A stretch of DNA of 64,000 bases. Origin: JAXMCI01 sp046349435 (GTDB lineage Bacteria; Pseudomonadota; Alphaproteobacteria; Dongiales; Dongiaceae). Location: contig JAXMCI010000001.1 of assembly GCA_046349435.1 (NCBI GenBank), positions 370,080 through 434,079 on the forward strand, in the 5' to 3' direction. A model generated the notes under the pieces. That model searched no databases and was not told the origin of the DNA. It worked only from the letters and a program-made list of their open reading frames with translations. Shown here piece by piece: positions 38,291-46,077 of this stretch; position 1 is the stretch's first letter, and the number at the start of each line of letters is the position of its first letter. The translations under genes were made by a program, and so were the position numbers.

Positions 38291-38358
38291 GCCGGCCCTG
38301 AAAAGGCCGGCGGCAGGGTGAGGCGGCGGGGCGACCGAGGGGAGGCCGCCCCGCCGCC
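38291..38358 (-). terminator. Terminator hairpins after the DegP gene
   Basis: Downstream of the protease gene on the minus strand, a perfect 12-bp stem GGCGGCGGGGCG/CGCCCCGCCGCC (38322-38333, 38347-38358) is followed by GCCGGCC/GGCCGGC (38291-38311) with loop TTTTCAG on the transcript and ATTTCC after it. These are strong candidates for transcription termination between the protease and deaminase genes. Confidence 0.6.
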
Positions 38359-38364
38359 GCGGGA

Positions 38365-39909
38365 CTACGCCTTCGCCAGCTGCAGGGCCATGAAGGACGT
38401 CTCGCCGTCCCGCATCACCAGCACCGCGACGGCCGGCTTCTTGGCAGCCATCGCGGCATGGATCCGCTGCACCGCGTCCTTCGGGCTGGCGACCGCCTGG
38501 CCGCCGACCTTGAGGATCACGTCGCCCTCCTGCAGGCCGCTGGCCGCGGCCTTGCTGTCGGGCACCACCTGGGTCACCACGGCGCCCTTGACGGAGCCGT
38601 CGAGGCCGAGCTGGTCGCGCATCTCCGGCGTGATCGGAGCCAGCGCCAGGCCGACCGCGCCGCGCTCGCCGCCGGCGGCATCCTCGGCCGAGGCGGTCTG
38701 GTCGGCCGGGGCCTGGCCGATCTTGGCGGACAGCACCTGCTCCTTGCCGTCGCGCATCACGGTGATCTTGGCGTCGCTGCCGTGGGCGTCGGCGACGGCG
38801 CGGGCCAGCGCCTTGGGATCCTTCACCGCCTTGCCGTCGAAGGCGGTGATGATGTCGCCCTGCTGCAGCTCGGCCTTGGCCGCCGGCGAGTCCGGCTGCA
38901 CGGCATTGACCAGCACGCCGTCCTCGTTGCTGCGGCCCATCGCCTGGGCGAGCTCCGGGGTCATCGGCTGCATGGTGATGCCGAGCCAGCCGCGCTCGAT
39001 CTTGCCGTGGTCGCGCAGCTCGGCGGCGATCTTCGACACCGTCGCCGACGGGATGGCGAAGCCGATGCCGACGCTGCCGCCGTTCGGCGAGTAGATCGCC
39101 GTCGACACGCCGATCACCTTGCCGCTGCCGTCGAACAGCGGGCCGCCCGAGTTGCCGGGATTGATCGGCGCGTCGATCTGGATGAAGTCGTCGTACGGAC
39201 CGGCGCCGATGTCGCGGCCGCGGGCCGAGACGATGCCGGCGGTCACCGTGCCGCCGAGGCCGTAGGGGTCGCCGATCGCCAGCACCCAGTCGCCGACCCG
39301 CGCCTTGGCGGAGTCGCCGAACTGGACGTAGGGCAGGTCCTTGCCGTCGATCTTGATCAGCGCCACGTCGGTCTTGGGATCGGTGCCGATCAGCTTGGCG
39401 TCATGGGTGCTGCCGTCGGCCAGCGTCACCTTGATGCTGTCGGAATTCTCGATCACGTGGTTGTTGGTGACGATGTAGCCGGCCGGGTCGATGATGAAGC
39501 CCGAGCCGACCGCGCGGCCGCTCTCGCCATCCTGGTGGTGATGACCCTTGCCCTTGCCGCCGTCCTGGTTGCCGAACGGGAAGCCCTTCGGCAGGCCGGG
39601 GATGTTCGGCAGGCCGGGGACGTCCGGCGTGTCGTTGCCGTCGGCCGCGACCATCGCGACGCCCTTCTTGTCGACGGCGATGTTGACCACCGCGGGCTTC
39701 ACCGCGTCGACGATGTTGGCGAAGCCGTCGGGCCGGGCCGCGGTGGCGGCCGGCGCGGCGAGCGGGGCCGGGCTCTGCTGGTCGGCCTGAGCCGGCAGCA
39801 CCTGGGTCAGCGCACCGACGCCGGTCAGCATCGTGGTGCAGAGCAGCGCCGCGGCGGTCAGGCGCGCGCGCCTCGACCAGGAGTGCGGGCGGCGGTTGAA
39901 TTCGGGCAT
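38365..39909 (-). CDS. degP: Do-family periplasmic serine protease (DegP/HtrA)
   Basis: Periplasmic serine protease-chaperone (514 aa) that degrades misfolded envelope proteins. It has a long N-terminal signal (ARLTAAALLCTTMLTGVGAL). The catalytic triad is visible: His in YIVTNNHVIENSD, Asp in PKTDVALIKID, Ser in INPGNSGGPLFDGSG. Two PDZ domains follow, the first at RGWLGITMQPMTPELAQ and the second at VGLALAPITPEMRDQLGLDG. A Gly/Lys/His-rich loop (GGKGKGHHHQDGES) lies just before the protease core. Monocistronic, with its own terminator hairpins. Confidence 0.92.
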   Translation of the reverse strand: MPEFNRRPHSWSRRARLTAAALLCTTMLTGVGALTQVLPAQADQQSPAPLAAPAATAARPDGFANIVDAVKPAVVNIAVDKKGVAMVAADGNDTPDVPGLPNIPGLPKGFPFGNQDGGKGKGHHHQDGESGRAVGSGFIIDPAGYIVTNNHVIENSDSIKVTLADGSTHDAKLIGTDPKTDVALIKIDGKDLPYVQFGDSAKARVGDWVLAIGDPYGLGGTVTAGIVSARGRDIGAGPYDDFIQIDAPINPGNSGGPLFDGSGKVIGVSTAIYSPNGGSVGIGFAIPSATVSKIAAELRDHGKIERGWLGITMQPMTPELAQAMGRSNEDGVLVNAVQPDSPAAKAELQQGDIITAFDGKAVKDPKALARAVADAHGSDAKITVMRDGKEQVLSAKIGQAPADQTASAEDAAGGERGAVGLALAPITPEMRDQLGLDGSVKGAVVTQVVPDSKAAASGLQEGDVILKVGGQAVASPKDAVQRIHAAMAAKKPAVAVLVMRDGETSFMALQLAKA

Positions 39910-40015
39910 GTCGTGCTCTCCGCTTCGTTGGGTGATCCGAGTGAGGAGAACATGGCATGCGAGTCTGTCCCGGCCCCGTCCGCCGGATGAGAAGTTGTTA
40001 ATCCTGGCGCGCCGC

Positions 40016-41518
40016 CTATTCCGCCACGATGCGGCCGCCGACGGCCGGCGAGACGGGGCTGTGCGCCGCGACGTAGTCGATCACCACGCTGGCCAGCAGC
40101 GGCGCGAAGCGCGGGTCGTTGAGCGGCTTGCCCCTGGCCAGCATGGCGTAGCCGTCGCCGCCCTTGACCATGAAGTCGTTGGTCGCGAGGCGGTAGCGCG
40201 CCGCCGGGTCGAGCGGCTTGCCGCCGACGGTCACCGTCGTCACGCGATCGCCGGGCCGCCGCTTCGGGTCGTAGCGGAAAGCGAGGCCCGAGACCTGCGG
40301 GAAGCGACCGGCGGGCGTGCCGGCCTGGCTGACCCCGTTCTCCAGCGCCGCCTTCAGCTCGGCCCCGCTCAGCTCGACCAGCATGGCGAGGTTGCCGAAG
40401 GGCAGCTCCGCCAGGATCGTGCCGCGGGTGATCGGCGCCCCGGCCGGCAGCACCGTGTTGCCGCGCAGCCCGCCGCCGTTGGTCAGCGCCACGTCGGCGC
40501 CGAGCGCCGCGCGCAGCGCGTCGGCCACCAGGTCGCCCATGCTCGATTCCTGCTCGCGCACCACCTCGGTGCGGCTGTCGAGCGCGACCGTGCTGCGGCC
40601 GATCTCGACCTTGAGCACGGCGTCCAGCTGGTCGGTGTAGCGCCCGACCAGCGCCGCGACCTTCGGCTCCGGCGGCGTGCTCCGGTTGGCGATCATCCGC
40701 CAGGAGGGCGTCACCACCATCTTGGCGCCGCTGCCCTCGACCTCGAGCTCGACGACCGCCAGGAACTGCCCGTCGGTGCCGCTCTTCTGGATCAGCGTGC
40801 CGCGCTCGTACCAGGTGATCGGGATATGCTCGTGGCCGCCCAGGATCAGCCGGATCTCCGGCACCGCCGCGGCCAGCGCGCGATCCTCCTCGATCGTCTG
40901 GTGGGTGATCGCGACGATGAGCTGGGCGCCGGCCGCCTGCAGCGCGCTCACCGCCCGCCGCGCCGCCTCGATCGGCGGCTCGATGCGGAGCTCGGCGCCG
41001 CCGCTGGACGCCGTCTCGGTCTCCGGCGTGGTCAGGCCGAGGAAGCCGACCTTGACGCCGCCGATCTCGCGGATCAGCTGCGGCTGCGTGCCGGGCAGCG
41101 GCTTGCCGGCGAGGTCGTGCAGGTTGCTGGCGACCCAGGCGAACCTCGACTGGCCGATGCGCTCGTCGGTGACCGGCAGGCCGAAATCGAACTCGTGGTT
41201 GCCGGCCACCACCAGGTCGACGCCCATGGCGTTGAAGATGTCGATCATCGGCGCGCCCTTGGTCGCGCCGGAGAGGATCGAGGGCGACAGGAAGTCGCCG
41301 CTGACCACGGTGACCGCGCCGGGATGCGCCGCGCGCTCCCGGTCGAGCAGCGTCGCGAGCTCGGCCGCGCCGCCGAGCCCGGCCTTCGGCCGCAGCTCGT
41401 AGAAGTCGTTGAACTGCAGGAACGTGATCCTCGACCCGGCGGCGGCCGGGCCGGCCAGGACAACGAATGCGGCCAGCGCTGCGACAAGGCCCAGCCGACG
41501 GAGCCTGCGATGCTGCAT
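40016..41518 (-). CDS. Secreted 5'-nucleotidase / metallophosphatase
   Basis: UshA-like exported nucleotidase (500 aa): signal peptide VAALAAFVVLAGPAAAG, then the metallophosphatase domain with FLQFNDFYEL, TVVSGDFLSPS, VVAGNHEFDFG and LILGGHEHIP, and the 5'-nucleotidase C-terminal domain with ALTNGGGLRGNTVLPAG and NDFMVKGGDGYAML. The usual NDFHG of motif I is NDFYE here, so the His of that motif is a Tyr. It likely dephosphorylates nucleotides in the periplasm, making nucleosides available to the exported deaminase nearby. Confidence 0.88.
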   Translation of the reverse strand: MQHRRLRRLGLVAALAAFVVLAGPAAAGSRITFLQFNDFYELRPKAGLGGAAELATLLDRERAAHPGAVTVVSGDFLSPSILSGATKGAPMIDIFNAMGVDLVVAGNHEFDFGLPVTDERIGQSRFAWVASNLHDLAGKPLPGTQPQLIREIGGVKVGFLGLTTPETETASSGGAELRIEPPIEAARRAVSALQAAGAQLIVAITHQTIEEDRALAAAVPEIRLILGGHEHIPITWYERGTLIQKSGTDGQFLAVVELEVEGSGAKMVVTPSWRMIANRSTPPEPKVAALVGRYTDQLDAVLKVEIGRSTVALDSRTEVVREQESSMGDLVADALRAALGADVALTNGGGLRGNTVLPAGAPITRGTILAELPFGNLAMLVELSGAELKAALENGVSQAGTPAGRFPQVSGLAFRYDPKRRPGDRVTTVTVGGKPLDPAARYRLATNDFMVKGGDGYAMLARGKPLNDPRFAPLLASVVIDYVAAHSPVSPAVGGRIVAE

Positions 41519-41788
41519 CTTTCCCCTCCCCTGTCCGAAGAACTAGCCCGCCGGCGGCGGCGGCGGCGCCGCCGGCGCTCGAGCGGAAGCAACCCTCGAC
41601 CGGCGCCGGCCGCGGCGGAAACCAATTCTAAACCGGGCGCGCCGAGAATTCCGAGAGCCGAGGCAGCGAGACGCCGGCGGAATGATGCCGGCCGGGGCTG
41701 ACGCCGGCTCGCGACTCGGCTATGCAGGACAGGGTGGTGACGCCGGACCGGCGCACGAATCGGTCCGGCCAGCGGGAGCGTCAAGACG

Positions 41789-42172
41789 ATGCACGAGGAT
41801 CTGCTGGCAGCGCACGGTCCGGATGCCGCATGCCCCGCCGACGATCCGGCGGCCGCCGATCCGGCCATCGCGGCCATCATCGCGGAGCTCGGCCGCCTCT
41901 TCGTCGCCCGCCTGCCCGACGATCTCGCCCGTCTCGAACGCTGCGCAGCGGTGCTGGCCGCCGGCGACGCCGGCGCGCTTCCCGAGCTGCGCTCCATCGC
42001 GCACGACCTGGCGGGCTGCGGCGGCAGCTTCGGCTATCCCGCGATCTCGACGCGGGCCGCCGCGGTCGACCAGGAGGCGATGCGGCTGATCGCCGGCGCG
42101 CCCGGCCAGGGCGACCTCGCGGCGCTGCTGGCCGAGCTGATCGCCACCTGCCGCGCCGCCCTGCCGGCGTAG
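41789..42172 (+). CDS. Histidine phosphotransfer (Hpt) domain protein
   Basis: Single-domain Hpt protein (127 aa). The phosphorylated histidine is His72 in RSIAHDLAGCGGSFGYPAIS, which fits the H-x-L-x-G...G Hpt motif (the usual Lys after Leu is Ala). The N-terminus is disordered and acidic; helices such as ELGRLFVARLPDDLARLERC flank the motif. It would relay phosphate between a hybrid kinase and a response regulator, but neither is encoded nearby. The 270-bp region upstream holds a GC-only palindrome near 41549-41580 and both divergent promoters. Confidence 0.8.
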   Translation: MHEDLLAAHGPDAACPADDPAAADPAIAAIIAELGRLFVARLPDDLARLERCAAVLAAGDAGALPELRSIAHDLAGCGGSFGYPAISTRAAAVDQEAMRLIAGAPGQGDLAALLAELIATCRAALPA

Positions 42173-43378
42173 CTAGCCCACCGCTTCCAGCGCCTGGCGG
42201 ATGTCGGCCAGCAGGTCGTCGACGTTTTCCAGCCCGACCGAGAGCCGCACCAGCCCGTCGCTGATGCCGTGCTGCGCGCGCTCCTCCGGGCTATAGGTGG
42301 CGTGGGTCATGCTGGCGGGGTGCTGCACCAGCGTCTCGGCGTCGCCCAGGCTGACCGCCCGGGTGACCAGCTCCAGCCGGTTCATGAAGGCGAGGCCGGC
42401 CGCCATGCCGCCGGCCAGCTCGAAGGCGATCAGCCCGCCCGGCCGCGCCATCTGGCGCTGCGCCAGGGCGTATTGCGGGAAGCCGGGCAGCCCGGGATAG
42501 GACAGGCTGGCGACCGCCGGGTGGCCCTGCAGCAGCTCGGCGATGGCCTGGGCCGAGGCGGAATGCTGCGCCATCCGCAGCTCCAGGGTCTTCAGGCCGC
42601 GCAGGATGAGGAAGGCGTTGAGCGGCGACAGCGTTGCGCCGGTGAGGAAGCGCAGCCCGACGCTGCGGACCCGGTTGACCAGCTCGGCCGAGCCGACCAC
42701 CAGCCCGCCCAGCAGGTCGCCATGGCCGCCGAGATACTTGGTCGCCGAATGCACCACCAGGTCGGCGCCGTGCTCGAGCGGCCGCTGGATGGCCGGCGAG
42801 GCGAAGGTGTTGTCGACGATGGTGACGGCGCCGGCCCGGCGCGCCGCCGCCGCCACCGCGGCGATGTCGATGACCCGGAGGTTGGGATTGGCCGGCGTCT
42901 CGAAATAGACCGCCTTGGTCCGCTCGCTCAGCACCGGCTCGAGGGCGCCGGGCAGCGTCAGGTCGGCGACCCGCGCCTTGACCTCGAAGCGGGTCAGCCC
43001 CTTGGTGATCAGCGCGTAGGTGCTGCCGTAGAGCGTGTGGTCGATGACGATCTCGTCGCCGGCCGAGAGCAGCGTCCACAGCGTGCTCGAGATGGCGCCC
43101 ATGCCCGATGCGGTGGCGAGCGCGGCCTCGCCCCCCTCCAGGCTCGCCATGCGCTCCTCGAGCAGGGCCTGGGTCGGGTTGCGGGTGCGGCCGTAGATGT
43201 AGCCGGCGCGCTCGCCGCGGAACAGCTCGCCGCCTTCCTCGGCGCTCTCGAAGGCGTAGGTCGAGGTCATGAAGATCGGCGGCGTCAGCGCCCCCTTCTC
43301 GCTCGCCGGGTCGTAGCCGAGATGGATCGCCCGGGTCGAGAAGCCGAGCGGCGCGTTGCGCGGGGTCTTCCTCTGCAT
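42173..43378 (-). CDS. Cys/Met-metabolism PLP enzyme, methionine gamma-lyase-like
   Basis: Trans-sulfuration family PLP enzyme (401 aa from this start). The PLP lysine is Lys214 in VVHSATKYLGGHGD, and other family blocks are GYIYGRTRNPTQALLEERMA, LATASGMGAISSTLWTLL, ETPANPNLRVIDI and SLGDAETLVQHPASMTH. The overall sequence and GALTPPIFMTSTYAF are closest in kind to methionine gamma-lyase, but Cys116 of true lyases corresponds to Ser119 here (TLYGSTYAL). It could therefore be a cystathionine gamma-synthase or O-acylhomoserine sulfhydrylase-like enzyme. AGGAG 11 nt before the ATG at 43378 favours this start; an ATG at 43405 is the alternative. Confidence 0.8.
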   Translation of the reverse strand: MQRKTPRNAPLGFSTRAIHLGYDPASEKGALTPPIFMTSTYAFESAEEGGELFRGERAGYIYGRTRNPTQALLEERMASLEGGEAALATASGMGAISSTLWTLLSAGDEIVIDHTLYGSTYALITKGLTRFEVKARVADLTLPGALEPVLSERTKAVYFETPANPNLRVIDIAAVAAAARRAGAVTIVDNTFASPAIQRPLEHGADLVVHSATKYLGGHGDLLGGLVVGSAELVNRVRSVGLRFLTGATLSPLNAFLILRGLKTLELRMAQHSASAQAIAELLQGHPAVASLSYPGLPGFPQYALAQRQMARPGGLIAFELAGGMAAGLAFMNRLELVTRAVSLGDAETLVQHPASMTHATYSPEERAQHGISDGLVRLSVGLENVDDLLADIRQALEAVG

Positions 43379-43471
43379 CGGGACGGGGTCTCCTGGAGAT
43401 GGCATGCCTCTTTCGATAGCCCAGCGCCGCCGCCGGCGCTATTGCTGATGGATGCGGCAAGGAGGAGCGCG

Positions 43472-43945
43472 ATGAGCAAGACGACCGACTGGCGCGACGA
43501 CGGGGTGCGGGTGATCCCCGGCTCGCAGCTCGATTCCAACACCGCGCAGACCCCCGGCATGTCGCGCGCCGCCGCCATCACCCATGCCCGGGTCGGCGCC
43601 GAGAAGCTGTAGGCCGGCACGGTGACGATCGACCCCGACGCCAAGACCGGGGCGCACCACCACGGCGCGCTGGAGAGCGTCATCTACGTCGTCCGGGGGC
43701 GCGCCCGCATGCGCTGGGGCGAGAGGCTGGAGTTCGTCGCCGAGGCCGGGCCGGGCGACTTCATCTACGTGCCGCCCTACGTGCCGCACCAGGAGATCAA
43801 CGCCGACCCTGGCGAGAAGCTCGAATGCGTGCTGGTGCGCAGCGGCCAGGACCCGGTGGTGGTCAATCTCGACATCGAGCCGGCCGAGCCGCCCGAGGCG
43901 GTCTACTGGGTGGACCCGATCCACCCGCACCCGCACAAGCACTGA
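43472..43945 (+). pseudogene. Small cupin protein interrupted by an amber codon
   Basis: Cupin (157 codons) with an internal TAG at 43610-43612. The first part reads VRVIPGSQLDSNTAQTPGMS and ends ARVGAEKL; then the stop; then AGTVTIDPDAKTGAHHHG continues in the same frame to the natural end HPHPHKH at 43945. Metal-site motifs TGAHHHGALESVIYV and YVPPYVPHQEIN are intact. Homologous cupins carry Trp between the Leu and the Ala, so a TGG to TAG change explains it. GGAGGAG lies before the ATG. Either a real nonsense mutation or a base error. Confidence 0.75.
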
Positions 43946-43960
43946 GGGCCCGCTGACGCC

Positions 43961-45898
43961 GTGCCGGGCCGCATCCTCCGCGAAGCCCGCGATGAGGCCT
44001 CCGGGATCGCACCCGCCTCCCCGACCCTCGTCCTGAGCCCGTCGAAGGACGGGGTCGGCACGGCGGTGCTGTCCCGGCTCGCCAGGGGCGCCGACCTCGC
44101 CGCGCCGGCGCTGCTCGGGCTGGTCGTCGCCGGCTGGGTGCTGCTGGCGGAACGGCCGCCCGATCTCTTCGCCTGGGGCAGCTGGCTCGCCGCGGCGGCC
44201 CCGCTGCTGGCCGCCGCCATCGCGCAGAGCCAGGTCGTGCTGGCCGGCGGACAGGGGCTGGCGGCGGGCTCGGTGGCGCTGCTGGTGAACGCGCTGATCG
44301 CGACACGGATGCAGCCCGGCCTGCTGTCGATCGCCGGCTGGTCGGTCGGCGCGCTGGCGCTGGGCGTCGCCGTCGGCACTGCGAACGGCGTGCTGATCGA
44401 CCGGCTGCGGCTATCCTCCATGGCGGTGACGCTCGCGACCAGCGCGGTCGTCTCCGGCGTCACGTTCCTGCTGCTCGCCGAGCCGGCGCCGACCCTGCCC
44501 GACGGGTTCGTGCGCCTGCTCACGGGGTCGCTGCCCGGCGGCATCCCCGCCTCGGCGGCATCGGTTGCCGCCCTGCTCCTCCTCGCCTGGGGCCTCGACC
44601 GCACCCGGCCCGGCCGCGCCGTGCGGCAGGCCGGCCGGGAGGGCGGCGGGCCCGGCCTGGTCCTCGCCTACGGCATGGCCGGCGCCGGCTATGCCGCCTG
44701 CGGACTGCTGATGTCTGCCGGGCTCGGCACCGCCGACCCGCTGGTCGGCGCGCCGTCGCTGCTCGAGATCTACGCCGCCGTGGCGCTCGCCGGCTCGATC
44801 CCGCTGCTGCGCCAGGGCCGCACGATCGGCGCCGCCGCCGGTGCGCTCGCCGTCTCCGGCGCGGTGAACCTGCTGCTTCCGCTCGGCCTGCCGGACTACC
44901 TGACCCCGGCCCTGCATGGCCTGCTGCTGCTCCTCGGGATCGCCCTTGCCGCCGCCGATCGCAACTGGCCCGTCCGCCGGCAGGCGCCGGCCCCGCCCGT
45001 CCCGGCGCCGCGCCGCGCCGTGGCTATGCCGGTGATCCTGTTGCTGCCGCTCGCCCTCGCAATCGTCCTCGGCGTCGGACCGAAGCTGCTGCCGCTCGAC
45101 ATCGCCGGCGCCGTCCTGCCGCTCGCCGCCCTGGCACTGGCCCAAGCCTCGGTGGTGATGAGCGGCCAGCTCGACCTGTCGCTGGCGGCGATGGCCGGCG
45201 TCGCCGCGCTCGCCGCCGTCTCGCTGACCCAGGGGTCCGACGCGGCTCTGCTCTGGGTGGCCCCAGCGATCCTCGCGGCCGCCGCAGCGGTCGCCGGGAC
45301 GGCGGGCCTCGCCGCCTGGCGGCTGCGGGCGCCACGGGTCCTGTCGACGCTCGCGGTCGCCGGTCTCGTCCAGACCGCCGGCGTCCATCTCGCCGTGTCG
45401 CGGCCCACCGGGTTCGCCGGCCCGGCCCTGACCGGCCTGATGACCGGCCGCCTCGCCGGACTGCCGGCGGCGCTGCTCCTGCTCGGCCCGATCCTGCTCG
45501 CCGGACTCGCGCTGCTGGCCGCGCCGCAGGTTCGCGCGCGGCTCGCGCGAAGTGCCTCAGGCCGGCATTCCTTCCTATGCCAGGCCGGTGCCGGCCTGCT
45601 CGCCGCCGCGGCCGGGCTGATGCTCGCCGGCTATGGCGGCGAGGCCCGCATGGGACTGGTCGACGTGCTCGGCCTGCCCACCCTGATCGCCGTGCAATGG
45701 GCCGGCCTGCGAATCGGTTCCGCCGGCGGCAGCCCGCTCGGCCTGCTCGTCACGGTGCCGGCGGTGGCGCTGCTCGATGCCGTTCTCGTCGGCCTCGGCT
45801 GGAGCCACGGCGGGCGCATGGTGGCGATGGGCGCCGGCCTGCTCGCCGCGGTCCTGCTAGCCGGTCCGACGCGGCCGCCCCGCCTTCGCCGGGACTGA
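43961..45898 (+). CDS. Fused tandem ABC permease (RbsC-type, two units)
   Basis: Large hydrophobic protein (645 aa) formed of two BPD_transp_2-like permeases in tandem. The first unit contains VVLAGGQGLAAGSVALLVNA and the second VVMSGQLDLSLAAMAGVAAL, each at the place of the GGIDLSVG motif of ribose-type permeases. A charged linker (PVRRQAPAPPVPAPRRA) separates them near residue 345. Fusion of the two membrane subunits is unusual in this class. No ATPase or binding protein adjoins it, so the transporter is incomplete here. The first 40 residues are partly encoded by a dispersed repeat and lack membrane character; a start further in is possible. Confidence 0.65.
   Translation: MPGRILREARDEASGIAPASPTLVLSPSKDGVGTAVLSRLARGADLAAPALLGLVVAGWVLLAERPPDLFAWGSWLAAAAPLLAAAIAQSQVVLAGGQGLAAGSVALLVNALIATRMQPGLLSIAGWSVGALALGVAVGTANGVLIDRLRLSSMAVTLATSAVVSGVTFLLLAEPAPTLPDGFVRLLTGSLPGGIPASAASVAALLLLAWGLDRTRPGRAVRQAGREGGGPGLVLAYGMAGAGYAACGLLMSAGLGTADPLVGAPSLLEIYAAVALAGSIPLLRQGRTIGAAAGALAVSGAVNLLLPLGLPDYLTPALHGLLLLLGIALAAADRNWPVRRQAPAPPVPAPRRAVAMPVILLLPLALAIVLGVGPKLLPLDIAGAVLPLAALALAQASVVMSGQLDLSLAAMAGVAALAAVSLTQGSDAALLWVAPAILAAAAAVAGTAGLAAWRLRAPRVLSTLAVAGLVQTAGVHLAVSRPTGFAGPALTGLMTGRLAGLPAALLLLGPILLAGLALLAAPQVRARLARSASGRHSFLCQAGAGLLAAAAGLMLAGYGGEARMGLVDVLGLPTLIAVQWAGLRIGSAGGSPLGLLVTVPAVALLDAVLVGLGWSHGGRMVAMGAGLLAAVLLAGPTRPPRLRRD
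44021..44059. repeat. Dispersed palindrome inside the fused permease gene
   Basis: CCGACCCTCGTCC pairs with GGACGGGGTCGG around TGAGCCCGTCGAA, with one bulged base. The CGTCCTGAGCCCGTCGAAGG core is of a type widely scattered between genes in GC-rich proteobacteria. Here it lies within the frame and encodes TLVLSPSKDGV. Confidence 0.6.
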
Positions 45899-45940
45899 AC
45901 GTCCAGCCTATCGGACGACGTTCCTAGTCCGGCGGCAACG

Positions 45941-45955
45941 GAGAAATTCTTGGCC
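45941..45955. promoter_or_regulatory. GAGAAATTCTT element upstream of tauA
   Basis: GAGAAATTCTTGGCC lies 137 nt before the tauA start, in a 179-bp gap that is clearly less GC-rich than its surroundings. The core AGAA-A-TTCT is an inverted repeat. The same 12-mer, GAGAAATTCTTG, recurs at 56801-56812 above another sulfur-type gene cluster. It is a candidate site for a sulfur-responsive activator such as a CysB-type protein; the regulator is not in the window. Confidence 0.4.
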
Positions 45956-46077
45956 GCTGGGCAAGGATTGTTGCCGTTGACGCTCTGCCGGCCCGCGTCG
46001 GATACCGGCTGGCGGGCCCCGCCGCAGGATCGCTCGCGGCAGGCCTTCGTCGACACAACCGATAGGAAAAACGCACC

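Noticed and set aside
41549..41580. GC-only palindrome as a possible replication or attachment site
   Set aside because: It is a low-complexity GGC/GCC run; no direct repeats, tRNA gene or integrase nearby.
43610..43612. Programmed amber recoding (for example pyrrolysine)
   Set aside because: No downstream element or recoding genes are visible, and cupin homologues have Trp there; simple mutation or error is more likely.
45951..45975. Sigma-54 promoter before tauA
   Set aside because: GG and GC pairs exist but their spacing does not fit the -24/-12 pattern.
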